Source: Candidatus Peregrinibacteria bacterium
GTDB taxonomy: Bacteria; Patescibacteriota; Gracilibacteria; UBA1369
Direction: 5' to 3'
Length of the DNA: 9,327 bases
Assembly (NCBI GenBank): GCA_014728765.1
Contig: WJLA01000003.1
Location: 1-9,327, forward strand
Every line of letters starts with the position of its first letter. Within the stretch, counting starts at the first letter, position 1. This document shows, piece by piece, positions 1-6,218 of the stretch. The notes under the pieces were generated by a model. It was given only the letters and a program-made list of their open reading frames with translations, did no database searches and was not told the origin of the DNA. The translations under genes were made by a program, and so were the position numbers.

Positions 1-1
1 G

Positions 2-2455
2 ATTATAGTCGCATACCTGATATTCAAATTTGTAATTGGTACAATAAGATTTATTTTTATTTTAAAACAAAATAAAAGAATGGTTACTCTTCTGATCAGG
101 GTACCAAGGGAGGATTCTGAAAAGGATTCACAAAAAAAAGAAGAGAAAGATTTTAAAGAAAAGATTGGGGTGATGGAGCAATTTTATAGAAATATGCACG
201 AACTTTCTGAATTAAGTCTTGGAAATATTATTAGAACCACTCTTTTTAATTCAAATATTATCTCTTTTGAGATGATAGCTCATAACAAAAAAATTGACTT
301 TTACATTTCTACACCTGATATATATCAACACTTAATAGAAAAACAACTAACTTCATATTATCCAACAGCGGATATTCAGCCGGTAGATCGAGTAGTAATC
401 CAAGGTAAAGGTAATAAATTAAGGATGTATTTCGCTTATATGAAAAGACCGTATTGGTTTCCGTTAAAAACTTATAAGCATCAAGAAAATGATCCGCTAA
501 ATGACTTAACTAACATATTTTCAAAGCTTGAAGAAGATGAAACGGCAGGAATTCAGCTGACATTCAGACCGATTAAAAGCAGGAAATATAACAAGAAAAT
601 CGAAAACAACGCCTCTATCTTGTTTAAAGGAAAGGAAATACCCAAGTTTAATATCCCGGGCTTCAATTTTATATATAACCTCTTTGCAGGTGTGATTGGA
701 GGTTATGACAAAATGAGATTCGAAAAACCGGGAGATCAAACCGGTTTTGTAAGAATGTTACAACCAAAAGAGGAAGCGGCGAAAAAAATGGGTGAAAAGG
801 CGGGTAATCCTTCTTATAGATTGGTTGTCAGATATTTTGGGTCAGCAAAAACAACCAATCGATGTGTACAAATCACGGATAATGTGAATTTGGCCTTAAA
901 TATGTATAAAGATGAATATCTTAACTGGTTTCAATCAAGACGTATATTTTTTATAGATAAAATAAACAATGCGATTATGAAATTTAATTTCAAGAATCGC
1001 TTGATAGATACGGGATTCTGGATATTCGGGGAATATGACAATATTGTCAGTCCTGAAGAGCTTGCCTCATTGTATCATTTACCATGTAGTAGATATAACC
1101 ATACTCCAATTATTAACTGGCTTGATTATAAAGTCTTGCCGGCACCTGTCGAAACTCCATCTGAAGGTGTATTACTCGGATATAATGTTTATAGGGGATA
1201 TAAAAGAGAAGTTAGGATGCTTAGAAAAGATCGTACCAGACATCATTATTGCATTGGAAAATCCGGAGCCGGTAAATCTGCATTTTTAAGCTATGTTGCA
1301 AGACAAGATATTTGGAATGGAGATGGCGTTGGAGTGATAGACCCACATGGAGATTTGATAGAAGAACTGGTACAATTCGTTCCTAAAGAAAGAGCTAAAG
1401 ATGTTATAGTTTACGATCCTGCAGACTATGAGCGACCAATGGGGTTAAATATTCTTGAAGCTGACTCACCAGAACAAATGGATATGGCATCCAGTCAAGC
1501 TACCGAAATTTTTATTAAACTTTTTGGTGATGAGATCTTTGGACCGCGTATTCAGCATTATTTTAGAAACGGGTGTTTAACATTGATGGAAGACACAGAG
1601 GAAGGAGCTACACTGATTGATGTTCCAAGGTTATTTGTAGATGACGAATTTATGAAATACAAAGTATCTAAAGTTAAAAATCCTGTAGTTAGGTCATTTT
1701 GGGATCATGAATATGCTCACACTGGAGATCGCGAAAGACAAGAAATGATTCCATATTTTTCATCTAAATTTGGACCTTTTATCACTAATTCGATCATGAG
1801 AAACACGATCGGACAAACCAAATCAGCATTCAATTTCAGAGAAGTGATGGACAAGAAAAAAATATTGTTGGTAAACCTATCAAAAGGTAAAATTGGTGAT
1901 TTGAACACACAACTTTTAGGATTAGTGTTAGTAGCTAGAATTCAAATGGCAGCTATGTCTCGTGTTGATATTCCGGAATCGGAGCGTCATGATTTTTATT
2001 TATATGTTGATGAATTTCAAAACTTTTCTACAGACTCTTTTTGCTCAATACTTTCTGAAGCAAGAAAATATCATTTGGCTTTGATTATGGCGAATCAATA
2101 TATCAAACAGTTGGAAAAAAAGAATGATACGTCAATTAGAGATGCTGTATTTGGTAACGTTGGTACTATGATGTCATTCAAAGTAGGTGCAGACGATGCC
2201 GAGTATCTTTCCAAAGAATATGCACCGCTTTTAACCGAACAAGATATTATCGGAATAGCAAACTATAAAGCATATATAAAACTTAACATAAAAAATACAA
2301 CTTCACGTCCTTTTTCTCTGGAAACAATTTATGACATGAGTAAAGCGAACAAGAAAGTAGGGGATATTATCAAACAGTATTCCAGAATTAAATATGGACG
2401 TAAAAAAGAATTTGTCGATCAAGAAATTAAAGCAAGAATCGGTATTGATATATAA
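2..2455 (+). CDS. Membrane-anchored VirD4/TraD-like ATPase (HerA/FtsK superfamily), 5' partial
   Basis: This is an ATPase of the type IV secretion/conjugation coupling class, expected at the inner face of the membrane and moving DNA or DNA-protein substrates. Numbering from the first internal ATG (base 80), Walker A is GKSGAGKS at 393-400, a GVIDPHGD strand lies at 418-425, Walker B is LYVDEF at 641-646 (D644, E645), and a MANQY sensor-like motif starts at 670. The roughly 390 residues before Walker A are an N-terminal region I do not recognise in detail. The reading frame has no stop from base 2 to the ATG at 80. Those 26 codons encode a hydrophobic segment (AYLIFKFVIGTIRFIFIL) followed by KQNKR, which looks like a membrane anchor, so the true start is probably upstream of the window. 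The TAA stop is 2 bp before the next ATG, suggesting one transcript. The ATPase class is well supported; the substrate is unknown. Conjugation, competence or secretion are all possible. Confidence 0.85.
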   Translation: MIVAYLIFKFVIGTIRFIFILKQNKRMVTLLIRVPREDSEKDSQKKEEKDFKEKIGVMEQFYRNMHELSELSLGNIIRTTLFNSNIISFEMIAHNKKIDFYISTPDIYQHLIEKQLTSYYPTADIQPVDRVVIQGKGNKLRMYFAYMKRPYWFPLKTYKHQENDPLNDLTNIFSKLEEDETAGIQLTFRPIKSRKYNKKIENNASILFKGKEIPKFNIPGFNFIYNLFAGVIGGYDKMRFEKPGDQTGFVRMLQPKEEAAKKMGEKAGNPSYRLVVRYFGSAKTTNRCVQITDNVNLALNMYKDEYLNWFQSRRIFFIDKINNAIMKFNFKNRLIDTGFWIFGEYDNIVSPEELASLYHLPCSRYNHTPIINWLDYKVLPAPVETPSEGVLLGYNVYRGYKREVRMLRKDRTRHHYCIGKSGAGKSAFLSYVARQDIWNGDGVGVIDPHGDLIEELVQFVPKERAKDVIVYDPADYERPMGLNILEADSPEQMDMASSQATEIFIKLFGDEIFGPRIQHYFRNGCLTLMEDTEEGATLIDVPRLFVDDEFMKYKVSKVKNPVVRSFWDHEYAHTGDRERQEMIPYFSSKFGPFITNSIMRNTIGQTKSAFNFREVMDKKKILLVNLSKGKIGDLNTQLLGLVLVARIQMAAMSRVDIPESERHDFYLYVDEFQNFSTDSFCSILSEARKYHLALIMANQYIKQLEKKNDTSIRDAVFGNVGTMMSFKVGADDAEYLSKEYAPLLTEQDIIGIANYKAYIKLNIKNTTSRPFSLETIYDMSKANKKVGDIIKQYSRIKYGRKKEFVDQEIKARIGIDI

Positions 2456-2457
2456 AA

Positions 2458-3642
2458 ATGAAAAAACAAAATAATAAAAATTTAATTAAGCTAAGCAATA
2501 AAATTTTTATTATTGGATTAATAGTATTAATTCAAAGTGTTGGATTTGTCTTGGCATATAAAAACACCAATCTTGAAAAATTTAAACAAGAATCAAAAAT
2601 AAGTAATTTAATCAATGAAATAGGAGAACTAAAACAACAAAATGAGATTATTTCTCAGAAAATAAAAAAGTATGACTTATTTCAATCGATAACTGCTAAT
2701 ACATTCAATCAAATTGATCAAAGTATGAATAATCTAACTGAAGATCAATTAAACAATGATAGCCTGATTGTTCAACTTGAGAAAGAAAAACAAACTTTAT
2801 CTGAAAAAAATCAGGAATTTCAAAATTTACTAAATCAAAAAGAACAAGAAATTGAGACAATCATTTCAGAGACAGAAATTGAAAAAGAATTGATTAAAAT
2901 AAACGAAAACACAGAAAGTTATCTTCTTTTGGGAACTAATCAAAACTTGACTGATACAATAATTATTGCCATAGCATCTGAAGAACAATCAAAATTGTTT
3001 CTTCTTAGCATTCCAAGGGATTTATATGTAAATGGAAGGAAAATAAACGAATTGTATTCTCTTTATGGCGTAGAAGAACTTAAAAAAACGATATCCAACA
3101 TCTCAGGATTGGAAATTGAAAAGTATGCTGTGATAGATTTCGATATTTTCACAGAAATAATTGATCAAATTGGAGGAATAGATGTTATGGTGGAAGATGA
3201 AATAATAGATCATAGCTATCCGGGACCAAATCATAGTTATATAACTGTTAATTTTAAAGAAGGATTAAATCAACTGGACGGGAAAAAAGCACTACAATAT
3301 GCAAGATCCAGAAAGTCAACTTCTGATTTTGATAGAGCTGAAAGACAACAAGCAATTTTGATAGCGGTAAAAAACAAGATTAACTCTTCCGGACTGCTTA
3401 GAAACATTGACACTTTAGTCAACGGACTTAATAGTGTTTTCAATAAAGTTGACACAAATATCGGAGTCTTTGAATTTATTGAAAAATATGATAATTTTAA
3501 AGGATACGCAATTTCATCCGGCAATGTATTAAGCACTGAAAACTATTTATATTCAACTAAAAATTCAAAAGGACAGTTTATACTTTTACCTATATCTGGC
3601 AATTTCAATAATTTTAAAACTAAGATCATTGAAATGTTATGA
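2458..3642 (+). CDS. LytR-CpsA-Psr (LCP) family protein with N-terminal coiled coil
   Basis: LCP proteins sit outside the cytoplasmic membrane and transfer glycopolymers from polyprenyl-phosphate carriers to peptidoglycan or similar acceptors. Residues 1-14 are basic and 15-34 form a single transmembrane helix, giving a type II topology. Residues about 39-150 are rich in E, K, Q, N and L and look like a long coiled coil. The LCP domain runs from about 153 to 315. It shows LLLGT (156-160), TDTIII (165-170), SIPRDLYV (184-191), IGGIDV (238-243) and YARSR (281-285), followed by D290, D292, R293, E295 and R296, the conserved Arg/Asp set of the family. No separate LytR C-terminal domain is evident. 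The gene begins 2 bp after the ATPase stop with no Shine-Dalgarno, so it is probably translationally coupled. It ends in TGA, 3 bp from the convergent CarS-like gene. The family is confident; the acceptor and glycan are unknown. Confidence 0.9.
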   Translation: MKKQNNKNLIKLSNKIFIIGLIVLIQSVGFVLAYKNTNLEKFKQESKISNLINEIGELKQQNEIISQKIKKYDLFQSITANTFNQIDQSMNNLTEDQLNNDSLIVQLEKEKQTLSEKNQEFQNLLNQKEQEIETIISETEIEKELIKINENTESYLLLGTNQNLTDTIIIAIASEEQSKLFLLSIPRDLYVNGRKINELYSLYGVEELKKTISNISGLEIEKYAVIDFDIFTEIIDQIGGIDVMVEDEIIDHSYPGPNHSYITVNFKEGLNQLDGKKALQYARSRKSTSDFDRAERQQAILIAVKNKINSSGLLRNIDTLVNGLNSVFNKVDTNIGVFEFIEKYDNFKGYAISSGNVLSTENYLYSTKNSKGQFILLPISGNFNNFKTKIIEML

Positions 3643-3645
3643 TTT

Positions 3646-4254
3646 TCACCACCAAACTTTTTTTAGTCTTAATTTGTAAGCAATTACATTTGCCGACAAA
3701 TGTAAAAAGGGTGTAATTATTAGACCTGTTAAAAGTATGTAAAAATAAAGGTTTAAATCATAATTAGGCTTAAAAAATAGCTGATTAAAATAAGGTATTG
3801 AGATATAAATCATATACATTATCCAAGCTCCAAAAATAAAATCAGTTTGATCAAAAAATGGCAATGCGTATCCTGGCTTGAGTCCTATTCTTCTTTTAAA
3901 ATAACTTTCTATTAAATCACCTAAAAGAGCACCGGATGAGATTGTTACAGCACTTGGAATATTCAGATAAAAAAAATAACTGGATTTGAATATTACCGTT
4001 TTTAAATATTCTTCTCCATGTATTGAAGCTGAATACATAAGCAAAATTTGATATATAATATAACAAATCAAAGTAGATATTAAAATTCCAAAAACTATTC
4101 CGAACCAAGTCTTATTTTTCCCAAATAATTTTTCATTGATTGCAGTTTTTTTTATTTTTTCAGAAAATGGTAAATTTTGGCCTATCACAGGCATCATATT
4201 GGCGATATATGCCGGCAAAAAAAACAAAATAGATATAAATATCAGCTCTGCCAT
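3646..4254 (-). CDS. CarS-like CDP-archaeol/CDP-lipid synthase (DUF46 family)
   Basis: This 202-residue multi-pass membrane protein matches CarS, the enzyme that in archaea couples CTP to unsaturated archaetidic acid to make CDP-archaeol; it belongs to the same broad superfamily as CdsA. The diagnostic signatures are present: LPAYIANMMPV (13-23), GKNKTWFG (45-52), GDLIESYFKRR (112-122), a Pro followed by DQTDFIFGA (135-143), HLSAN (185-189), and an archaeal-like tail KLRLKKVWW. About five hydrophobic segments are visible, and the length fits the family. Its ATG lies inside the end of the CDP-alcohol phosphatidyltransferase gene (13 bp overlap), so the two are co-transcribed and make and consume a CDP-activated lipid. 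No Shine-Dalgarno is visible. The family assignment is strong. The real substrate in this organism (diacylglycerol-type, archaeal-type or other) cannot be read from the sequence. Confidence 0.85.
   Translation of the reverse strand: MAELIFISILFFLPAYIANMMPVIGQNLPFSEKIKKTAINEKLFGKNKTWFGIVFGILISTLICYIIYQILLMYSASIHGEEYLKTVIFKSSYFFYLNIPSAVTISSGALLGDLIESYFKRRIGLKPGYALPFFDQTDFIFGAWIMYMIYISIPYFNQLFFKPNYDLNLYFYILLTGLIITPFLHLSANVIAYKLRLKKVWW
3684..3705. repeat. Perfect inverted repeat, 9-bp arms with 4-nt loop
   Basis: The arms TTACATTTG (3684-3692) and CAAATGTAA (3697-3705) pair perfectly around the loop CCGA. The repeat starts 42 nt past the LCP stop codon and lies wholly inside the CarS-like coding sequence, over the codons of its conserved HLSAN motif. 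No T tract follows on either strand, so it is not a classical intrinsic terminator. Protein constraint may explain it. Confidence 0.5.
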
Positions 4255-4838
4255 TTTAAATTATTTAAAAGAAATATATTATTCACAAAATTATAAACTC
4301 CTAACAATACGAAATATTCAGTCAGAAAATCTATTTTAAAAAAAAACTTAATCGCAACTATTAAATAAAAGATATAAATTGATTTGAATATGAAATGATA
4401 TTTAACGTTTTTAGCATCTAGTAAGATCATTGTAAAAATCAATACTAAATAATTTATCAAATAGAAGAAAGACCAAAAACCACTGATAACACCAAAAAAG
4501 AATAATGCTACTACATATAGCCACAAAAAAAGATGATCTCCTATTAAATCATTAAAAGCACCATATTTACTGTGTTTATTTTGGTATCTTGCCAAGCTTC
4601 CATCAATGGCATCGAAAATTATATGAAAAAGCACAAATACAAATGATAAAACATTTGATACATACATAGATAAAAATGCAGGTATAATCATCAAAAAACC
4701 AAAAAATGTAACAGCATCAGGAGAAACACGGAATCTATCAAGAATTTTAATAAAAGGCCTCAATAAACTATCCTTAGCCGTTTTTAAATCCTTTACAATT
4801 GGATAATCATGCTTAATGTTGTCTATTTCATTCATCAT
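4242..4838 (-). CDS. CDP-alcohol phosphatidyltransferase family protein
   Basis: This integral membrane enzyme transfers a phospho-lipid (or phospho-alcohol) moiety from a CDP donor to an alcohol acceptor, forming a phospholipid headgroup. It carries a perfect copy of the family signature D-x2-DG-x2-AR-x8-G-x3-D-x3-D. Numbered from the preferred start these are D76, D79, G80, A83, R84, G93, D97 and D101, which hold the divalent metals and catalyse transfer. Several hydrophobic helices follow. I chose the ATG at 4838 (198 residues). A TATAAT hexamer sits 4 nt before it, and the in-frame extension to the ATG at 4901 would encode an extra hydrophobic stretch in DNA that looks intergenic. A second ATG follows immediately at 4835. 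The gene overlaps the CarS-like gene by 13 bp. Acceptor specificity (glycerol phosphate, serine, inositol phosphate) is not readable from the sequence. Confidence 0.88.
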   Translation of the reverse strand: MMNEIDNIKHDYPIVKDLKTAKDSLLRPFIKILDRFRVSPDAVTFFGFLMIIPAFLSMYVSNVLSFVFVLFHIIFDAIDGSLARYQNKHSKYGAFNDLIGDHLFLWLYVVALFFFGVISGFWSFFYLINYLVLIFTMILLDAKNVKYHFIFKSIYIFYLIVAIKFFFKIDFLTEYFVLLGVYNFVNNIFLLNNLKWQS

Positions 4839-4842
4839 TTTT

Positions 4843-4850
4843 ATTATAAT
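4843..4850. promoter_or_regulatory. Palindromic -10-like element ATTATAAT
   Basis: ATTATAAT equals its own reverse complement, so it presents TATAAT on the minus strand (4848 down to 4843) and on the plus strand (4845 to 4850). The minus-strand copy is 4 nt before the phosphatidyltransferase ATG. The plus-strand copy is about 60 nt before the CAU tRNA. I found no good -35 on either side at 16-18 bp spacing, so a working promoter is an inference. Confidence 0.45.
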
Positions 4851-4911
4851 AGCAAAAAAGGGTTGTGCTATACATAAAAAATAAATAGAATTTTGCCACA
4901 ATAATATTTAT

Positions 4912-4988
4912 GGCAGGGTAGCTCAGTTGGTTAGAGCACAGGACTCATAAGCCTGGGGTCGCGAGTTCAAATCTCGCCCCTGCTACCA
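4912..4988 (+). tRNA. tRNA with anticodon CAU (elongator tRNA-Met or tRNA-Ile2)
   Basis: A complete 77-nt cloverleaf with an encoded CCA end. The acceptor stem GGCAGGG/CCCTGCT pairs throughout, with a G1-U72 wobble at its tip. The D stem is GCTC/GAGC with an AGTTGGTTA loop. The anticodon loop CTCATAA (4944-4950) carries CAT at 4946-4948. The T arm is GCGAG-TTCAAAT-CTCGC. It lacks the initiator marks (C1-A72 mismatch, GGG/CCC anticodon stem), so it is an elongator Met tRNA or the Ile2 tRNA whose C34 is changed to lysidine; these cannot be separated with confidence by eye. Position pair 31-39 is an A-G mismatch. The gene converges on the repeat-protein gene, whose stop begins 10 nt downstream. 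Confidence 0.95.
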
Positions 4989-4998
4989 TAAAAAATAT

Positions 4999-6063
4999 CT
5001 ACTTTTTCTTTGCATTCTGATATCTAAAATTATTCAAACTTGATTTAGTTCGGACTTTTTTACCACCATGAAATTTTTTATTTAACTCCTCTGCAATTCC
5101 TTCTAAATCAAGACGCAATTTTCCTCTGGAAATTCTTTGAAATTTAGAATCGGGACTCATCAATAAAATACAATATTCAGCTTCGTCCAATCCAGTTTCA
5201 GGATCAAAAATAAAACCTTCCCATGGCACATTACCTCTTGCAATAACAGCTTTTATGGCGTCTTCTGTCATTTTTTCTTTACTTCTGCCGTGTATTCCTA
5301 GGCCTTGTTCTTTTGATTTTTTACCTGCTTGACTTAATTCTTCAGAAGTTAACCCATGAACCCCTTTTTTCATATCTCTCACTTTATCTCCAATTGCTCT
5401 TAAATCTTCTTTAGTCTGAGCAGCCAAACCTTTTCCACTTTCATAAGTCTTTTTTGAAAGAGCACTTCTTTCTTCAGTCGTCATTGCATGAATTCCAACA
5501 CCTAAACTTTGGGCTTTCTTACCATACGCTCGATAATCGTCACTGGTTGAACCACCTATTCCCACCCCACTATTATATAGCTCTTTAGCTCTGCTTTTTT
5601 TTATTTCAGCAGATTCACCGTGTATCCCTGCTTTTTTGTTTAAACTTGCCTTACCTGCAGCAACATGAAATTCTCTTGTCATATTTTCAGCCCTTTTCTT
5701 TCCAGCCCTGCTGGAAATTTCATGTCGTTCTTCTTGGCTTAATGCATGAACACCCGTTTTGTTAATAGCTGCCCTAATGCCAACTTGAATAATATGCACT
5801 TTAGCTAGATTATTTCTTTCCTCTAAGTCTATTGATCTTTTAATAACTTCAAGAACAGCCTGTCTGGCAATTCGTTCATTGATTTGAGGTAGCAATAGAT
5901 TTGCTATATCACTCTGCGTTTCTCCTTGTCTATACCACTCTAAAATGTCATCTTTGTATCTTGATTCCAATTCATAACTTAACTCTTTAGCCATCTTAAT
6001 AGCCGCGACTTGCTTGTCACTTAATTCATGGCTTTCATTATTGAATTTTTCTATTTTACTCAT
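4999..6063 (-). CDS. Unknown protein with eight NUMOD3-like 22-residue tandem repeats, putative DNA-binding
   Basis: I do not recognise a named family. From the ATG at 6063 the protein has 354 residues in three parts. The N-terminal part is charged, and residues about 43-77 (starting WYRQGETQSDIA) look like a helix-turn-helix. Residues 104-277 are eight tandem repeats of 22 residues (the second has 20). The C-terminal part (about 291-354) is basic, with SPDSKFQRISRGK and a KKVRTKSS segment, and may also bind nucleic acid. The repeats resemble the NUMOD3 modules that bind DNA in phage and intron homing endonucleases, but no GIY-YIG or HNH catalytic motif is visible. An upstream in-frame TTG at 6081 would add six residues; I prefer the ATG because a TGTTATAAT extended -10 lies 6 nt before it. 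It is flanked by two CAU tRNA genes. A DNA-binding role is inference; a decayed homing-endonuclease relative is an alternative. Confidence 0.75.
   Translation of the reverse strand: MSKIEKFNNESHELSDKQVAAIKMAKELSYELESRYKDDILEWYRQGETQSDIANLLLPQINERIARQAVLEVIKRSIDLEERNNLAKVHIIQVGIRAAINKTGVHALSQEERHEISSRAGKKRAENMTREFHVAAGKASLNKKAGIHGESAEIKKSRAKELYNSGVGIGGSTSDDYRAYGKKAQSLGVGIHAMTTEERSALSKKTYESGKGLAAQTKEDLRAIGDKVRDMKKGVHGLTSEELSQAGKKSKEQGLGIHGRSKEKMTEDAIKAVIARGNVPWEGFIFDPETGLDEAEYCILLMSPDSKFQRISRGKLRLDLEGIAEELNKKFHGGKKVRTKSSLNNFRYQNAKKK
5233..5754 (-). repeat. Tandem protein-level repeat, eight units of about 22 codons
   Basis: Units in protein numbering from the ATG at 6063 are 104-125, 126-145, 146-167, 168-189, 190-211, 212-233, 234-255 and 256-277. 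Conserved columns are G1, I/V2, H3, A/G4, S/T6, E8, E/D9, then G or S at 14, K at 15-16 and G at 21. The second unit lacks the first two residues but aligns at T6, E8, G14 and K15. The units have diverged too far to be obvious repeats at the nucleotide level, so the array is old or under selection rather than a recent slippage product. Confidence 0.85.
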
Positions 6064-6069
6064 AATGTT

Positions 6070-6078
6070 ATTATAACA
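6070..6078 (-). promoter_or_regulatory. Extended -10 TGTTATAAT before the repeat-protein gene
   Basis: Reading the minus strand, TG-T-TATAAT (6078 to 6070) is a full extended -10 element ending 6 nt before the ATG at 6063. Standard spacing would put the first transcribed base on or next to the start codon, giving a leaderless mRNA. The -35 region at 17 bp spacing (TAGATT) is poor, which is usual for extended -10 promoters. The element sits just downstream of the initiator tRNA 3' end. Confidence 0.55.
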
Positions 6079-6101
6079 CAATTAGAGTAAATAATCTATT
6101 T

Positions 6102-6176
6102 TGGTTGCGGGGGAAGGATTCGAACCTTCGACCTCCGGGTTATGAGCCCGACGAGCTGCCACTGCTCTACCCCGCG
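6102..6176 (-). tRNA. Initiator tRNA-fMet (CAU)
   Basis: A complete 75-nt initiator tRNA with encoded CCA. It has every bacterial initiator mark: an unpaired C1-A72 at the end of the acceptor stem (CGCGGGG/CCCCGCA), three consecutive G-C pairs (GGG/CCC) below the anticodon loop, and an A11-U24 pair in the D stem (GAGC/GCTC). The loop is CTCATAA with CAT read from 6144 to 6142. The D loop is short (AGTGGCA, 7 nt), which explains the two-base difference from the Escherichia coli tRNA. It lies 25 nt downstream of the FtsB-like gene on the same strand and has its own strong promoter. Confidence 0.98.
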
Positions 6177-6189
6177 TCGATGTGCACTC

Positions 6190-6218
6190 GTTATACTAGT
6201 TTTAAACCTGCCTGTCAA
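6190..6218 (-). promoter_or_regulatory. Sigma70-type promoter of tRNA-fMet (TTGACA-17-TATAAC)
   Basis: On the minus strand a perfect -35 TTGACA (6218-6213) is separated by 17 bp from a -10 TATAAC (6195-6190). Transcription would start near 6183, about 7 nt before the mature 5' end of the initiator tRNA at 6176. The -35 box lies inside the last codons of the FtsB-like gene, and the gene's stop codon falls in the spacer. This is the best promoter in the window and shows that the organism uses standard housekeeping-type promoters. Confidence 0.88.

Noticed and set aside
2458..4838. Use of TGA as a sense codon (genetic code 25)
   Set aside because: The LCP, CarS-like and phosphatidyltransferase genes end in TGA exactly where their families normally end, and no complete gene needs TGA to be read through.
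4839..4901. Longer N-terminus for the CDP-alcohol phosphatidyltransferase starting at the ATG at 4901
   Set aside because: The added 21 residues come from very AT-rich DNA between the tRNA and a TATAAT hexamer, and the family signature and helices are complete without them. It cannot be fully excluded.
4999..6063. Active homing endonuclease
   Set aside because: The repeats resemble NUMOD3, but I see no GIY-YIG, HNH, LAGLIDADG or PD-(D/E)xK residues, and the flanking genes are not interrupted by an intron or intein.
4989..6101. Integrative element with tRNA attachment-site duplication around the repeat-protein gene
   Set aside because: No copy of either tRNA 3' end is found at the far boundary, and there is no integrase or transposase gene. 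The shared tRNA bases are only the general CCA and T-loop patterns.
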